Positions 1-6,733 of a DNA stretch of 14,112 bases are shown in pieces (the stretch's first letter is position 1; each line of letters starts with the position of its first letter). This DNA comes from Bacteroidales bacterium (lineage in GTDB: Bacteria; Bacteroidota; Bacteroidia; Bacteroidales; VadinHA17). Position numbers and translations under genes: made by a program. Under the pieces are notes generated by a model, which was given only the letters and a program-made list of their open reading frames with translations, ran no database searches and was not told the origin of the DNA. The stretch is from assembly GCA_003518245.1 (NCBI GenBank), contig DOZA01000089.1, positions 1 through 14,112 on the forward strand. Reading direction: 5' to 3'.

Positions 1-953
1 GCTCCAGTGACGCTACAATAAGTATCACCATAAATGGAGGTACTCAACCCTACGCCATTAACTGGTCCGGCCCTGGTGGCTTTACATCAACAGATGAAGA
101 TCTGGTTAACCTGTTGGCAGGTATGTACTCACTGAGCCTCACCGATGCTAATAATTGCATTCTCTATACCCTGGATACTCTTATAACCGAAGGATCACAG
201 ATAGTCATTACACCAGTGGATGTATCTGATTATAATGGGTATGGAGTGACATGTTATGGTGCAGCAGACGGGTATATAGATGTTGACATTAGCGGAGGTA
301 CCGGTGCTCTCACAGCAAGCTGGGCAGGTCCCGGAGGATATACCTCTGCTGATACTGATATAAGCGGACTTGAAGCAGGTGATTATACACTGACTGTAAC
401 AGACGGACTTGGTTGTATAGAAACATATCAAGTAAGCCTGACCGAACCTGAAGAATTAAGTATTACATATCTGGTAACCGATGCTTCCTGCCCGGATGTG
501 CAGGATGGTTCCATTGACATTACTGTAACAGGTGGTGTTACACCATATGCAGTATTATGGGATGACGGTGCTACCTCTGAAGACCGTGATGCTATTTATC
601 CAGGTGATTATACTGTGGTTGTGACCGACGTTAATGCATGCATTGAACAGGCTACTATTACAGTGGACATAATTGGTATTAATTGCCTTGAGGTGCCGGA
701 GATAATAACTCCCGGAGTGGCTGATGGTAAGAATGATGTACTGAAAATAAGAAATATAGGCCTTTATCCTGATGCCGAGATAAAAATATTTACCAGGTGG
801 GGTAAACTGATCTATAGTGCTAAGAACCTTGCAGAGAACCAGTGGGATGGAACATATAAGGGCAAAGCAATGCCTGTTGATTCATATCACTATATACTCG
901 ACCTTGGTGATGGATCAACGCCCAGAACAGGAACTATAACAATAATCAGATAA
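1..953 (+). CDS. SprB-repeat cell-surface protein with T9SS type B sorting domain (C-terminal part, 5' end outside window)
   Basis: The frame is open from base 3 and runs in from outside the window, leaving 316 visible residues. The visible part has about three SprB-type repeats (roughly residues 1-60, 75-145 and 150-222). Each has the pattern GGxxPYxxxW, a GPGGYTS-like turn, an 'aGdYtltvtD' strand and a single Cys (DANNC, GLGC, VNAC). The last ~90 residues form a gliding-motility-associated C-terminal (CHU_C) domain: ITPGVADGKND, YPDAEIKIFTRWG, QWDGTYKG, then a final TGTITIIR strand. In this family that domain directs export by the type IX secretion system and stays attached to, or is released at, the cell surface. 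Proteins of this type are usually very large adhesins, so much of it is probably missing here. The PorP/SprF gene begins 24 bases downstream, the usual cargo/partner arrangement. Family assignment is firm. The specific role (gliding, adhesion or other) cannot be told. Confidence 0.93.
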   Translation, partial: SSDATISITINGGTQPYAINWSGPGGFTSTDEDLVNLLAGMYSLSLTDANNCILYTLDTLITEGSQIVITPVDVSDYNGYGVTCYGAADGYIDVDISGGTGALTASWAGPGGYTSADTDISGLEAGDYTLTVTDGLGCIETYQVSLTEPEELSITYLVTDASCPDVQDGSIDITVTGGVTPYAVLWDDGATSEDRDAIYPGDYTVVVTDVNACIEQATITVDIIGINCLEVPEIITPGVADGKNDVLKIRNIGLYPDAEIKIFTRWGKLIYSAKNLAENQWDGTYKGKAMPVDSYHYILDLGDGSTPRTGTITIIR

Positions 954-977
954 AATTGACTAACTTTTATCGTCAAT

Positions 978-1973
978 ATGAGAAATATTAAACAAATACT
1001 GATAATAATTTGCGGAATGATGATGGGATCATCATTGTATGCCCAGCAGGTACCGATGTACAGTCAGTATATTATGAACGGGTTTTTGATAAATCCTTCA
1101 TATGCAGGAAATGACGGGTATACTACTATTAACCTCACAGCCAGAGAACAATGGATAGGTATACCCTCCTCGCCAAGCACCTATGCTGCCAGCTTCCAGA
1201 CCAGGCTGCTGAGAAACAGCTTTATCCAGAAATCAACAGAGGTAAGAAAAGACGTCGTAAGGCCAACCCGGTCAAGTCGTGTTGGTCTTGGAGGTTATAT
1301 CTTTAACGACAAGAATGGTATAATCAGGAGAACAGGATTTGCAGCAGCATATGCTTACCATATTGACCTTGGAAAGTACGGGTCAAAACTGTCTTTTGGA
1401 CTGGCATCTACAGTGTACCAGTTTGCTATTGATATTGATGGTGCCGTGGTGGCAGATATTGATGACGAATTTCTGAATAATTATGACAGGGTAGTATTTA
1501 TTCCTGATTTTAATTTCGGGATGAGCTATACAAACAATAAGTACTACCTTGGCTTTTCTGCTACCCAGCTGTTCAGGGGGTCACTAACACTGGGCAATAC
1601 TGCTAAAAACCCGCGGACCGAACTGGGACACTTCTTTCTTACCGGTGGAGTAAAAATACCGATAGCTGAAAATGACTGGATGCTGGAACCATCAATCCTG
1701 GTTAAATCATCAGACATGCTCTTTAAAGCAGCCCAGATGGATATTACTACAAGGGTGTATTATAAAGGTAATTACTGGGCTGGGGTATCATACCGTACAC
1801 AGGATGCAGTGATAATGCTCCTGGGATTTGCATACGACAAGTTTTTCTTTGCATATGCCTTTGACTTTGCCTTAACAGATATAAGAAAGCACAGTCATGG
1901 TTCACACGAAATATCTTTAGCAGTTAAATTTGGTGAAAATGCAAGGAGATACCGCTGGTTAAACCAGTATTAG
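978..1973 (+). CDS. PorP/SprF family type IX secretion system outer-membrane protein
   Basis: The protein has 331 residues, typical of the family. An N-terminal signal peptide (charged MRNIK, hydrophobic core, cleavage probably after SLYA) leads into the family's signature start: QQVPMYSQYIMNGFLINPSYAG, shown here as QQVPMYSQY followed by IMNGFLINPSYAG. The REQWIGIPSSPSTY segment and alternating strands rich in Gly, Tyr and Phe follow (LGLGGYIFNDKNG-type turns, FGMSYTNNKYYLGFS), as expected for an outer-membrane beta-barrel of about 14 strands. PorP is needed for gingipain export in Porphyromonas, and SprF for SprB export in Flavobacterium. Paralogues are commonly encoded just after a SprB-repeat or CHU_C-domain protein and are thought to serve that particular cargo. 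The same arrangement is present here, so the upstream protein is the likely partner (inference). No promoter is visible in the 24-base gap, which suggests co-transcription. Confidence 0.93.
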   Translation: MRNIKQILIIICGMMMGSSLYAQQVPMYSQYIMNGFLINPSYAGNDGYTTINLTAREQWIGIPSSPSTYAASFQTRLLRNSFIQKSTEVRKDVVRPTRSSRVGLGGYIFNDKNGIIRRTGFAAAYAYHIDLGKYGSKLSFGLASTVYQFAIDIDGAVVADIDDEFLNNYDRVVFIPDFNFGMSYTNNKYYLGFSATQLFRGSLTLGNTAKNPRTELGHFFLTGGVKIPIAENDWMLEPSILVKSSDMLFKAAQMDITTRVYYKGNYWAGVSYRTQDAVIMLLGFAYDKFFFAYAFDFALTDIRKHSHGSHEISLAVKFGENARRYRWLNQY

Positions 1974-2001
1974 TGCTTTAAGCAAGCTGCATATTTTATA
2001 A

Positions 2002-3408
2002 ATGAATAAGCTATACCTTTTTTTGCTTATACTCCTGGTTTGCCTGTCATCCTGCGAGAAGAAAAGATACTTCCGGGATGATGAGGCCTTACTTGTGTTT
2101 ACTGATGATACCATACACTTTGATACTGTATTTACCAGTATAGGTACCGTAACAAAAGAATTAAGGGTAATAAATCCTTACAGGTCATGGATTAATATTG
2201 ATAAGATTTACCTTGCCGGTGGGCACTATTCCCCTTTCAGGTTAAATGTTGACGGTGTGCCGGCAAATAACTTTACAAACATAGAAATAGGTCCCTTTGA
2301 CAGCATCTTTATTTTTATTGATGCCATAATTGATCCTGGTGATAAGGATAATCCTGTGCTTATTAATGATTCCGTTGTTTTTGAAATAAATGCATCGGTG
2401 CAGGATGTAAACCTTATTGCATGGGGTCAGGATATAAACCTGCTGGATGGAGCTGTAATTGGTACAGAGACATGGATGGCAGGTAAACCTTATGTGGTTT
2501 ACAATTCATTGATGGTTGATACAGGTCATGTGCTGACAATAAATGAGGGTGCACGGGTATTGTTTCACAGGGGCTCATCTTTGTATATCGCCGGGTCACT
2601 AATAGTCAATGGTACAGTGGAGAGTCCTGTTATATTTGCATCTGACAGGATAGAAGAAATATACTCAGATGTTCCGGGCCAGTGGCAGGGCTTGTATTTC
2701 CTTAATGGCAGCTCGGGTAATAGAATTAATAATGCTAGTATCATAAATGCTGTGACAGGCATCCATTCAGGGAACCTGGGCACCCCCGATCCTGCCCCCG
2801 ACATGGAATTATATAATGTCCTTGTTTCTCATATGTCGGTAAGCGGATTATCATCCCTGGGTTCACGGATAACAGCACAGAATATGCTTATATCTCACTG
2901 CGGGTATTATTGCACTTTCCTGGCCATGGGAGGTGATTATAGCTTTACACACTGTACAATTGCAAATCAGTGGGATTATTCAAACAGGATAAGCCCATCT
3001 GTTTATATAAGTGATTACTATGATTATAATGAAACCAGGTATGCCGCTCAACTGGTAAAGGCAGGTTTCTATAATTCTGTTATTACAGGCCGTAAAGGAT
3101 CAGAGATATATATAACAAGTGTTGATCAGAAACAGCTTAATATTGAATTTATTAACTGCCTTATTCAGGACGAATACCTCCAGCAATATACCGCTGATAA
3201 CTGTATCTTCAATCAGGATCCCCTGTTTCTCAGCTGGAGTGAATATGATTTCAGGCCCGATAACCTGTCGCCTCTGATAAACAAGGGAGCAGTGTATTAC
3301 GCTAATATTGTGCCTGCCGATATGAGGGGGAATAGCAGGATAGACGATGAGGCTCCTGATATAGGAGCTTATGAAAAACAGCCAGGCGAAAATGATACGC
3401 AAAAATAA
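2002..3408 (+). CDS. Predicted lipoprotein with ASH-like N-terminal domain and right-handed beta-helix
   Basis: The protein has 468 residues. It starts with a lipoprotein signal peptide: MNK, a Leu-rich core, and lipobox L15-S-S-C18 followed by EKK, so it is probably lipidated at Cys18. Residues about 30-145 resemble an ASH/choice-of-anchor-D beta-sandwich (the motif TVFTSIGTVTKELRVIN, then GPFDSIFIFIDA). Residues about 145-400 look like a parallel beta-helix with short strand-turn repeats: ARVLFHRGSSLYIAGSLIVNG, given here only as its core LYIAGSLIVNG, then SPVIFAS, NRINNASIINA and YSFTHCTIANQ. The C-terminus has the choice-of-anchor-Q signature: DPLFLSWSEYDFRP, SPLINKG and DIGAYE. Such proteins often bind or act on glycans, but no catalytic residues can be pointed to. 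The protein probably sits in the outer membrane or on the surface (inference). It lies 28 bases after the PorP/SprF gene and overlaps the next gene. Confidence 0.85.
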   Translation: MNKLYLFLLILLVCLSSCEKKRYFRDDEALLVFTDDTIHFDTVFTSIGTVTKELRVINPYRSWINIDKIYLAGGHYSPFRLNVDGVPANNFTNIEIGPFDSIFIFIDAIIDPGDKDNPVLINDSVVFEINASVQDVNLIAWGQDINLLDGAVIGTETWMAGKPYVVYNSLMVDTGHVLTINEGARVLFHRGSSLYIAGSLIVNGTVESPVIFASDRIEEIYSDVPGQWQGLYFLNGSSGNRINNASIINAVTGIHSGNLGTPDPAPDMELYNVLVSHMSVSGLSSLGSRITAQNMLISHCGYYCTFLAMGGDYSFTHCTIANQWDYSNRISPSVYISDYYDYNETRYAAQLVKAGFYNSVITGRKGSEIYITSVDQKQLNIEFINCLIQDEYLQQYTADNCIFNQDPLFLSWSEYDFRPDNLSPLINKGAVYYANIVPADMRGNSRIDDEAPDIGAYEKQPGENDTQK

Positions 3409-4432
3409 ATACTTCATTATCCTGACAGCAATCATTGCAATAATAATTGCTGGCGGTAAAAATATTGAAACAACACCCGGCAGCCAGGGGAAAACCGTTC
3501 ATTTATTGTTCTATAATACCGAAAACCTTTTTGATACCATAGACAGTAACCTTGATGATGATGAGTTTGTTCCGCTTTCAGACAGGAGGTGGAATACCTA
3601 TAAGTATTACAGAAAAATAAATAATATTTTTAAAGTGATAGCCTTATGCAGCAGCGATATGATAACACCAGATATTATTGGGCTTTGCGAGGTTGAGAAT
3701 ATTAATGTCCTGGATGACCTGTGTAATAAAACAATGCTGTCACGGGAAGGATATGATTATATTATTTCCGGGGGCAAGGACCTGAGGGGCATTAATACAG
3801 CATTGCTGTTTAAAAAAGACAGGTATGACCTTCTGTCTGCTGATTCATGGTGCCCGGTTTACCGGGATGGTAAGTATATGGATACAAGGGCGGTACTATA
3901 TACCAGCTTCAGGACAGGTGATGATACACTTGATATAATTATCTGTCACTGGCCCTCAAGAAGGGGAGGAGCTAATGAATCGGAATACAGGCGAAAAAAA
4001 GTGGCTTCATACATTAAGAGAAAAATTGACAGCATTGGCACTGAAAGAAAAACAGTTATTATGGGCGATTTCAATGATGAACCCGGATCTGAATCTGTTC
4101 GTGTAACACTGGGTGCTGCTGCAGAAAACGAAATGAAGAATCATAATATCCTGGTAAATACATCATTTATCCCAACGAAAGGAATGGGAACCTATAAATA
4201 TCAGGGTAGCTGGTATCTGTTCGACCAGGTAATAGTGTCAGGATCAATCTATGGTTCACAAAGAGGGCTGTACTATAAAAAAGGAAGCTTCAGGATAGTG
4301 AATGATGATGCATTGCTCACAGCAGATAACACTTTTAAAGGGCTGCGACCGTACAGTACATGGTGGGGATACAAGTATACAGGTGGCTTCAGCGATCATC
4401 TGCCTGTAATAATAAGCCTGGCAACCAGGTAA
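3371..4432 (+). CDS. Exported endonuclease/exonuclease/phosphatase (EEP) family protein
   Basis: The protein has 353 residues from the ATG at 3371. A second ATG at 3392 (residue 8, MIRKNKYF) gives a more compact signal-like N-terminus and is equally plausible. Either start overlaps the lipoprotein gene, by 38 or 17 bases. A hydrophobic stretch at residues 15-28 indicates export or membrane anchoring. The EEP (DNase I-like, Mg2+-dependent) motifs appear in order: FYNTENLFD (N49, E51), IGLCEVEN (E107, E109), IICHWPSRRGG (H193), IMGDFNDEP (D233, N235) and the final FSDHLPVII (D342, H343). All expected metal and catalytic positions are present. The family covers nucleases and phosphodiesterases, including sphingomyelinase- and inositol-phosphatase-like enzymes, so the substrate cannot be read from the sequence. 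Extracytoplasmic location suggests scavenging of nucleic acid or phosphate esters (inference). Confidence 0.9.
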   Translation: MKNSQAKMIRKNKYFIILTAIIAIIIAGGKNIETTPGSQGKTVHLLFYNTENLFDTIDSNLDDDEFVPLSDRRWNTYKYYRKINNIFKVIALCSSDMITPDIIGLCEVENINVLDDLCNKTMLSREGYDYIISGGKDLRGINTALLFKKDRYDLLSADSWCPVYRDGKYMDTRAVLYTSFRTGDDTLDIIICHWPSRRGGANESEYRRKKVASYIKRKIDSIGTERKTVIMGDFNDEPGSESVRVTLGAAAENEMKNHNILVNTSFIPTKGMGTYKYQGSWYLFDQVIVSGSIYGSQRGLYYKKGSFRIVNDDALLTADNTFKGLRPYSTWWGYKYTGGFSDHLPVIISLATR

Positions 4433-4434
4433 TA

Positions 4435-5853
4435 TTATTTCTCAACAGGTTTAATACCTATCTCTGCAGCTTTCTTTATCAGGAATTCCCTGGCCGCTTT
4501 ATATTCATTTGGTATGATTCCGTCAAGTATAGCTTCCTTTATGCTGCTTTTTAGTGAGCCTACCTGCCTTCCTGGTTTGAGATTGAACATTTTGATTATT
4601 TCATTGCCATCAATAGGTGGCTGAAAATTCCGTATATGATCTTTCTGCTCAATTTCCTGTAGCTTCTTTCTTACAATACCAAAATTTCTGAGATGATGTT
4701 TCACCTTTCTTTCATTCTTCGATGTAATATCAGCCTCACACAGCAGCATAAGATCATCAATATCATCACCGGCATCAAATAATAACCTTCTTAAAGCAGA
4801 GTCAGTTACTGATTCCTGTGATAGTATTATTGGTCTTAGATGAAGAGCAACAAGTTTCTTAACATACCTCATACTGTCGCCCATGGGAAGTTTTAACCTC
4901 TTGAAAATACCAGGGACCATTTTTGATCCTATGAATTCATGCCCGTGGAAAGTCCACCCGGTACCCTCAATATATTTCTTCGTCACAGGCTTTGCTATAT
5001 CATGCAGAAGAGCGGCCCATCGCAGCCATAGCGAATCCGACATGGCACTGACATTGTCGACAACCTGTAATGTATGATCAAAATTATCCTTATGACCCTG
5101 GTTGTCTTTTTTGTCAACACCCTTGAGCTTATAAAACTCGGGCATGATCTTTTCTAACAGCCCGCTATCGTAAAGAAGTCTGAATCCCAGCGATGGCCTG
5201 CTGCTCATCAGAATCTTATTCAATTCAACAGTAATCCTCTCATATGAGACGATGCTTATCCTGCCAGCATTTTTCCTTATTGATTCAAATGTTTCAGGCT
5301 GTATGCTGAAATCAAGCTGGCTTGCAAACCGTATCGCCCTGAGCATTCTGAGAGGATCATCTGAAAATGTCCTGCCTGGCTCCAGGGGAGTCCTGATAAG
5401 ACACTGGTCAAGATCACTGATACCATTGAACGGATCAATTAGTTCACCATAGTTGTTCCTGTTAAGACTTATAGCAAGTGCATTTATGGTGAAATCACGA
5501 CGGTTCTGATCATCCTCCAGATCGCCATCCTCAACAATGGGCTTGCGTGAATCACTGCTGTAGGATTCTTTCCTTGCACCTACAAATTCGATTATATGAT
5601 TACCTGTCCTGAACATGGCTGTGCCAAAATTTCTGTACACGGTAACCTTTATCCCGGGAGATATGCGCCTGGCTACCTTCCTGGCCAGGTCTATACCACT
5701 TCCCTTTACAACTATATCAATATCCTTCTGATCATGATCACGACCAAGAAGGCAATCACGTACATACCCGCCTATTACATATGCTTCTGTGCCCGATTCA
5801 TATGCAGTATCGGCAATTAAACTGAAAATCCTGTCAGATATACATTTCTTCAT
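4435..5853 (-). CDS. cca: CCA tRNA nucleotidyltransferase / poly(A) polymerase family protein with HD domain
   Basis: This is a class II nucleotidyltransferase-type protein of 472 residues, counted from the first ATG at 5853. The frame is open to a TTG at 5889, but starting at MKKCISD fits the family better. The polymerase head is at residues 1-180: VIGGYVRDCLLG (Gly28-Gly29), metal-binding D44 and D46 in KDIDIVV, RRDFTINALAISL (about 118-130), and DDPLRMLRAIRFASQL (about 165-180). A YERITVELNKI segment follows. Residues about 255-400 are an HD phosphohydrolase domain: H260, H284-D285 in LLHDIAKP, and HGHE at 303-306. In this family the enzyme adds or repairs the 3' CCA of tRNA, and the HD domain can carry phosphatase/phosphodiesterase activity. 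Close paralogues are poly(A) polymerases, and the sequence alone does not fully separate the two. The gene runs convergently into the EEP gene with a 2-base gap. Confidence 0.87.
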   Translation of the reverse strand: MKKCISDRIFSLIADTAYESGTEAYVIGGYVRDCLLGRDHDQKDIDIVVKGSGIDLARKVARRISPGIKVTVYRNFGTAMFRTGNHIIEFVGARKESYSSDSRKPIVEDGDLEDDQNRRDFTINALAISLNRNNYGELIDPFNGISDLDQCLIRTPLEPGRTFSDDPLRMLRAIRFASQLDFSIQPETFESIRKNAGRISIVSYERITVELNKILMSSRPSLGFRLLYDSGLLEKIMPEFYKLKGVDKKDNQGHKDNFDHTLQVVDNVSAMSDSLWLRWAALLHDIAKPVTKKYIEGTGWTFHGHEFIGSKMVPGIFKRLKLPMGDSMRYVKKLVALHLRPIILSQESVTDSALRRLLFDAGDDIDDLMLLCEADITSKNERKVKHHLRNFGIVRKKLQEIEQKDHIRNFQPPIDGNEIIKMFNLKPGRQVGSLKSSIKEAILDGIIPNEYKAAREFLIKKAAEIGIKPVEK

Positions 5854-5886
5854 ATGTAAATATGACGATTTGTTCAAGATACATGA

Positions 5887-5894
5887 CAAAATTA
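5887..5894 (-). promoter_or_regulatory. Possible -7 box (TAATTTTG) for the cca-like gene
   Basis: On the minus strand this reads TAATTTTG, an exact match to the Bacteroidota -7 consensus TAnnTTTG, about 33 bases before the ATG at 5853. No TTTG -33 element is seen at the expected spacing, so support is limited to one short motif. The rest of the 5854-5986 divergent gap is AT-rich. For trxA it holds only an imperfect TAGTCTTTG at 5945-5953. Confidence 0.3.
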
Positions 5895-5986
5895 CAATTA
5901 AATGCTAAAATACTACTTATTAACTGAGTATTTGAACAACGGTATAGTCTTTGACGTTATAATTAAAACAATTTAAGAAATTTATT

Positions 5987-6352
5987 ATGGTAGAGCATCT
6001 GACTAAAGAAACATTTTTGACAAAGGTATTCAATTACGAGGAAAACAAAGATTGGAAATTTGAGGGAGACAAACCCTGCATGATTGATTTTTATGCTGAC
6101 TGGTGTCAGCCATGTAAAATTGTTACTCCTATACTTGAAGAATTATCAAAAGAGTATAATGGTTCACTAAATATATATAAAGTTGATACAGAAGCGGAGC
6201 AGGAACTGGCTGCAATTTTTGGGATAAGGAGCATTCCTAGTTTATTGTTTGTTCCAAAAGACGGTCAACCCCAGATGGCTATGGGAGCTTTACCCAAGAA
6301 CACTTTTGAGAAGGCTATTAAGGATGTGCTGGGTGTTGAGAAACCGGCATAA
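5987..6352 (+). CDS. trxA: Thioredoxin with WCQPC active site
   Basis: The protein has 121 residues, no signal peptide, and is a single thioredoxin fold, so it should be cytoplasmic. The active site is YADWCQPCK with Cys40 and Cys43. The cis-proline is P84 in GIRSIPSLLF. A long N-terminal segment (about residues 14-30, including WKFEGDKP) before the first core strand is typical of Bacteroidales TrxA proteins. The usual active site is WCGPC; here Gln replaces Gly at the first intervening position, and this residue affects redox potential in the family. A third cysteine, Cys31, lies just before the core strand (PCMIDFYADW). The expected role is reduction of protein disulfides with NADPH and thioredoxin reductase, which is not encoded in this window. 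The gene is transcribed away from cca and stands alone. The only terminator-like hairpin downstream lies about 150 bases on. Confidence 0.93.
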   Translation: MVEHLTKETFLTKVFNYEENKDWKFEGDKPCMIDFYADWCQPCKIVTPILEELSKEYNGSLNIYKVDTEAEQELAAIFGIRSIPSLLFVPKDGQPQMAMGALPKNTFEKAIKDVLGVEKPA

Positions 6353-6366
6353 ATATTAAAAAAAAG

Positions 6367-6407
6367 TTAAATGTTGAATTTTATTATAGTAATGATGCAA
6401 CATTTAA
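6367..6407. repeat. 10-base perfect inverted repeat between trxA and xseB
   Basis: TTAAATGTTG at 6367-6376 is exactly mirrored by CAACATTTAA at 6398-6407, with a 21-base AT-rich spacer. There is no T-tract after the right arm, so it does not look like a trxA terminator. The right arm ends directly against the TACCTTTG box at 6408, a position that would suit an operator or a structured RNA element (inference). Confidence 0.5.
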
Positions 6408-6415
6408 TACCTTTG
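6408..6415 (+). promoter_or_regulatory. Possible -7 box (TACCTTTG) upstream of a short transcript
   Basis: TACCTTTG matches the Bacteroidota -7 consensus TAnnTTTG exactly. No -33 TTTG is present at normal spacing; the nearest upstream TTG, at 6374-6376, is about 31 bases away. No protein gene follows on this strand, so if the box is active it would drive a short non-coding RNA ending at the hairpin at 6507-6537. Confidence 0.35.
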
Positions 6416-6420
6416 TTACG

Positions 6421-6444
6421 TTACAATAATAATTACAATAATAA
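6421..6444. repeat. Two tandem copies of a 12-base AT-rich unit
   Basis: TTACAATAATAA occurs twice head to tail with no mismatch (6421-6432 and 6433-6444), directly after the candidate -7 box. A further partial TTAC at 6416-6419 precedes it. It could be a protein-binding site, or a low-complexity slippage product. Confidence 0.6.
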
Positions 6445-6506
6445 AATGTAACATCATACAACAACAGTAGTTTGTTTTCTGGGATTTAGGTTTAGGGACA
6501 TTAGGG

Positions 6507-6537
6507 AAAATCAGGGCATATGGTCCTGATTTTTTTT
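6507..6537 (+). terminator. Hairpin terminator between convergent trxA and xseB
   Basis: AAAATCAGG (6507-6515) pairs perfectly with CCTGATTTT (6525-6533), extended by a G-U pair at the loop, with a loop of about 7-9 bases. The T-run on the plus strand covers 6530-6537. The last bases overlap the stop codon of xseB (6536-6538). Read on the minus strand, the same hairpin ends in TTTTCCC, so it may also weakly terminate the xse operon. Confidence 0.75.
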
Positions 6538-6733
6538 ATTCCATTTCTTCAATTATCTTATCTATCTCTTCCTCTGTTTCCCTTAATTTTGACTGGCAAA
6601 GCCTCAAAAGATCGGATGCGTGTTTAACTTTGCCTGTCAGCTCATCAACATCCATCTCTCCCGATTCTATCTGTTCGAGGATCTTTTCCAGCTCTTCCAC
6701 TGCCCTGTTAAATGTTAGATTCTTTTCAGCCAT
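6536..6733 (-). CDS. xseB: Exodeoxyribonuclease VII small subunit
   Basis: The protein has 65 residues from the ATG at 6733 (MAEKNLTFN), close to the usual 65-80 for XseB. The frame is open further upstream, but the extra residues lie inside the sensor kinase gene and do not resemble the family. The family signature is clear: LTFNRAVEELEKILEQIESG, visible as FNRAVEELEKILEQIESGEM, then DELTGKVKHASDLLRLCQSKL and a Glu-rich helical tail. The subunit is two helices that coat the coiled-coil of XseA, several copies per XseA, forming the nuclease that degrades single-stranded DNA to oligonucleotides. The start codon overlaps the kinase 2 stop (ATGGCTGA, 8 bases), implying translational coupling. 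Unusually, xseA is not adjacent but about 3.85 kb upstream in the same operon, with two kinase genes between. Confidence 0.92.
   Translation of the reverse strand: MAEKNLTFNRAVEELEKILEQIESGEMDVDELTGKVKHASDLLRLCQSKLRETEEEIDKIIEEME

Larger units (their letters stand above)
6421..6537 (+). ncRNA. Candidate small RNA between trxA and xseB
   Basis: A transcript starting about 6 bases after the TACCTTTG box would be about 115 bases and end at a hairpin followed by a T-run. No start codon in it opens a convincing reading frame. It contains the 12-base tandem repeat and, at 6481-6516, four GGG runs with TTAGG-like spacing. It matches no RNA family I recognise; it lacks features I would expect of tmRNA or SRP RNA. 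The alternative is that the region is simply the 3' untranslated region of trxA with its terminator. Evidence is structural only. Confidence 0.25.

Noticed and set aside
114..953. Complete small adhesin gene starting at the TTG at 114
   Set aside because: The frame is open from base 3 and the upstream codons encode the first part of a SprB repeat.
5854..5889. Upstream in-frame TTG start for the cca-like gene, adding 12 residues
   Set aside because: The added residues do not resemble the family N-terminus, and the candidate promoter box at 5887-5894 overlaps that start. The first ATG at 5853 fits better.
6421..6444. CRISPR or other repeat array
   Set aside because: There are only two contiguous 12-base copies, no spacers, and no associated genes.
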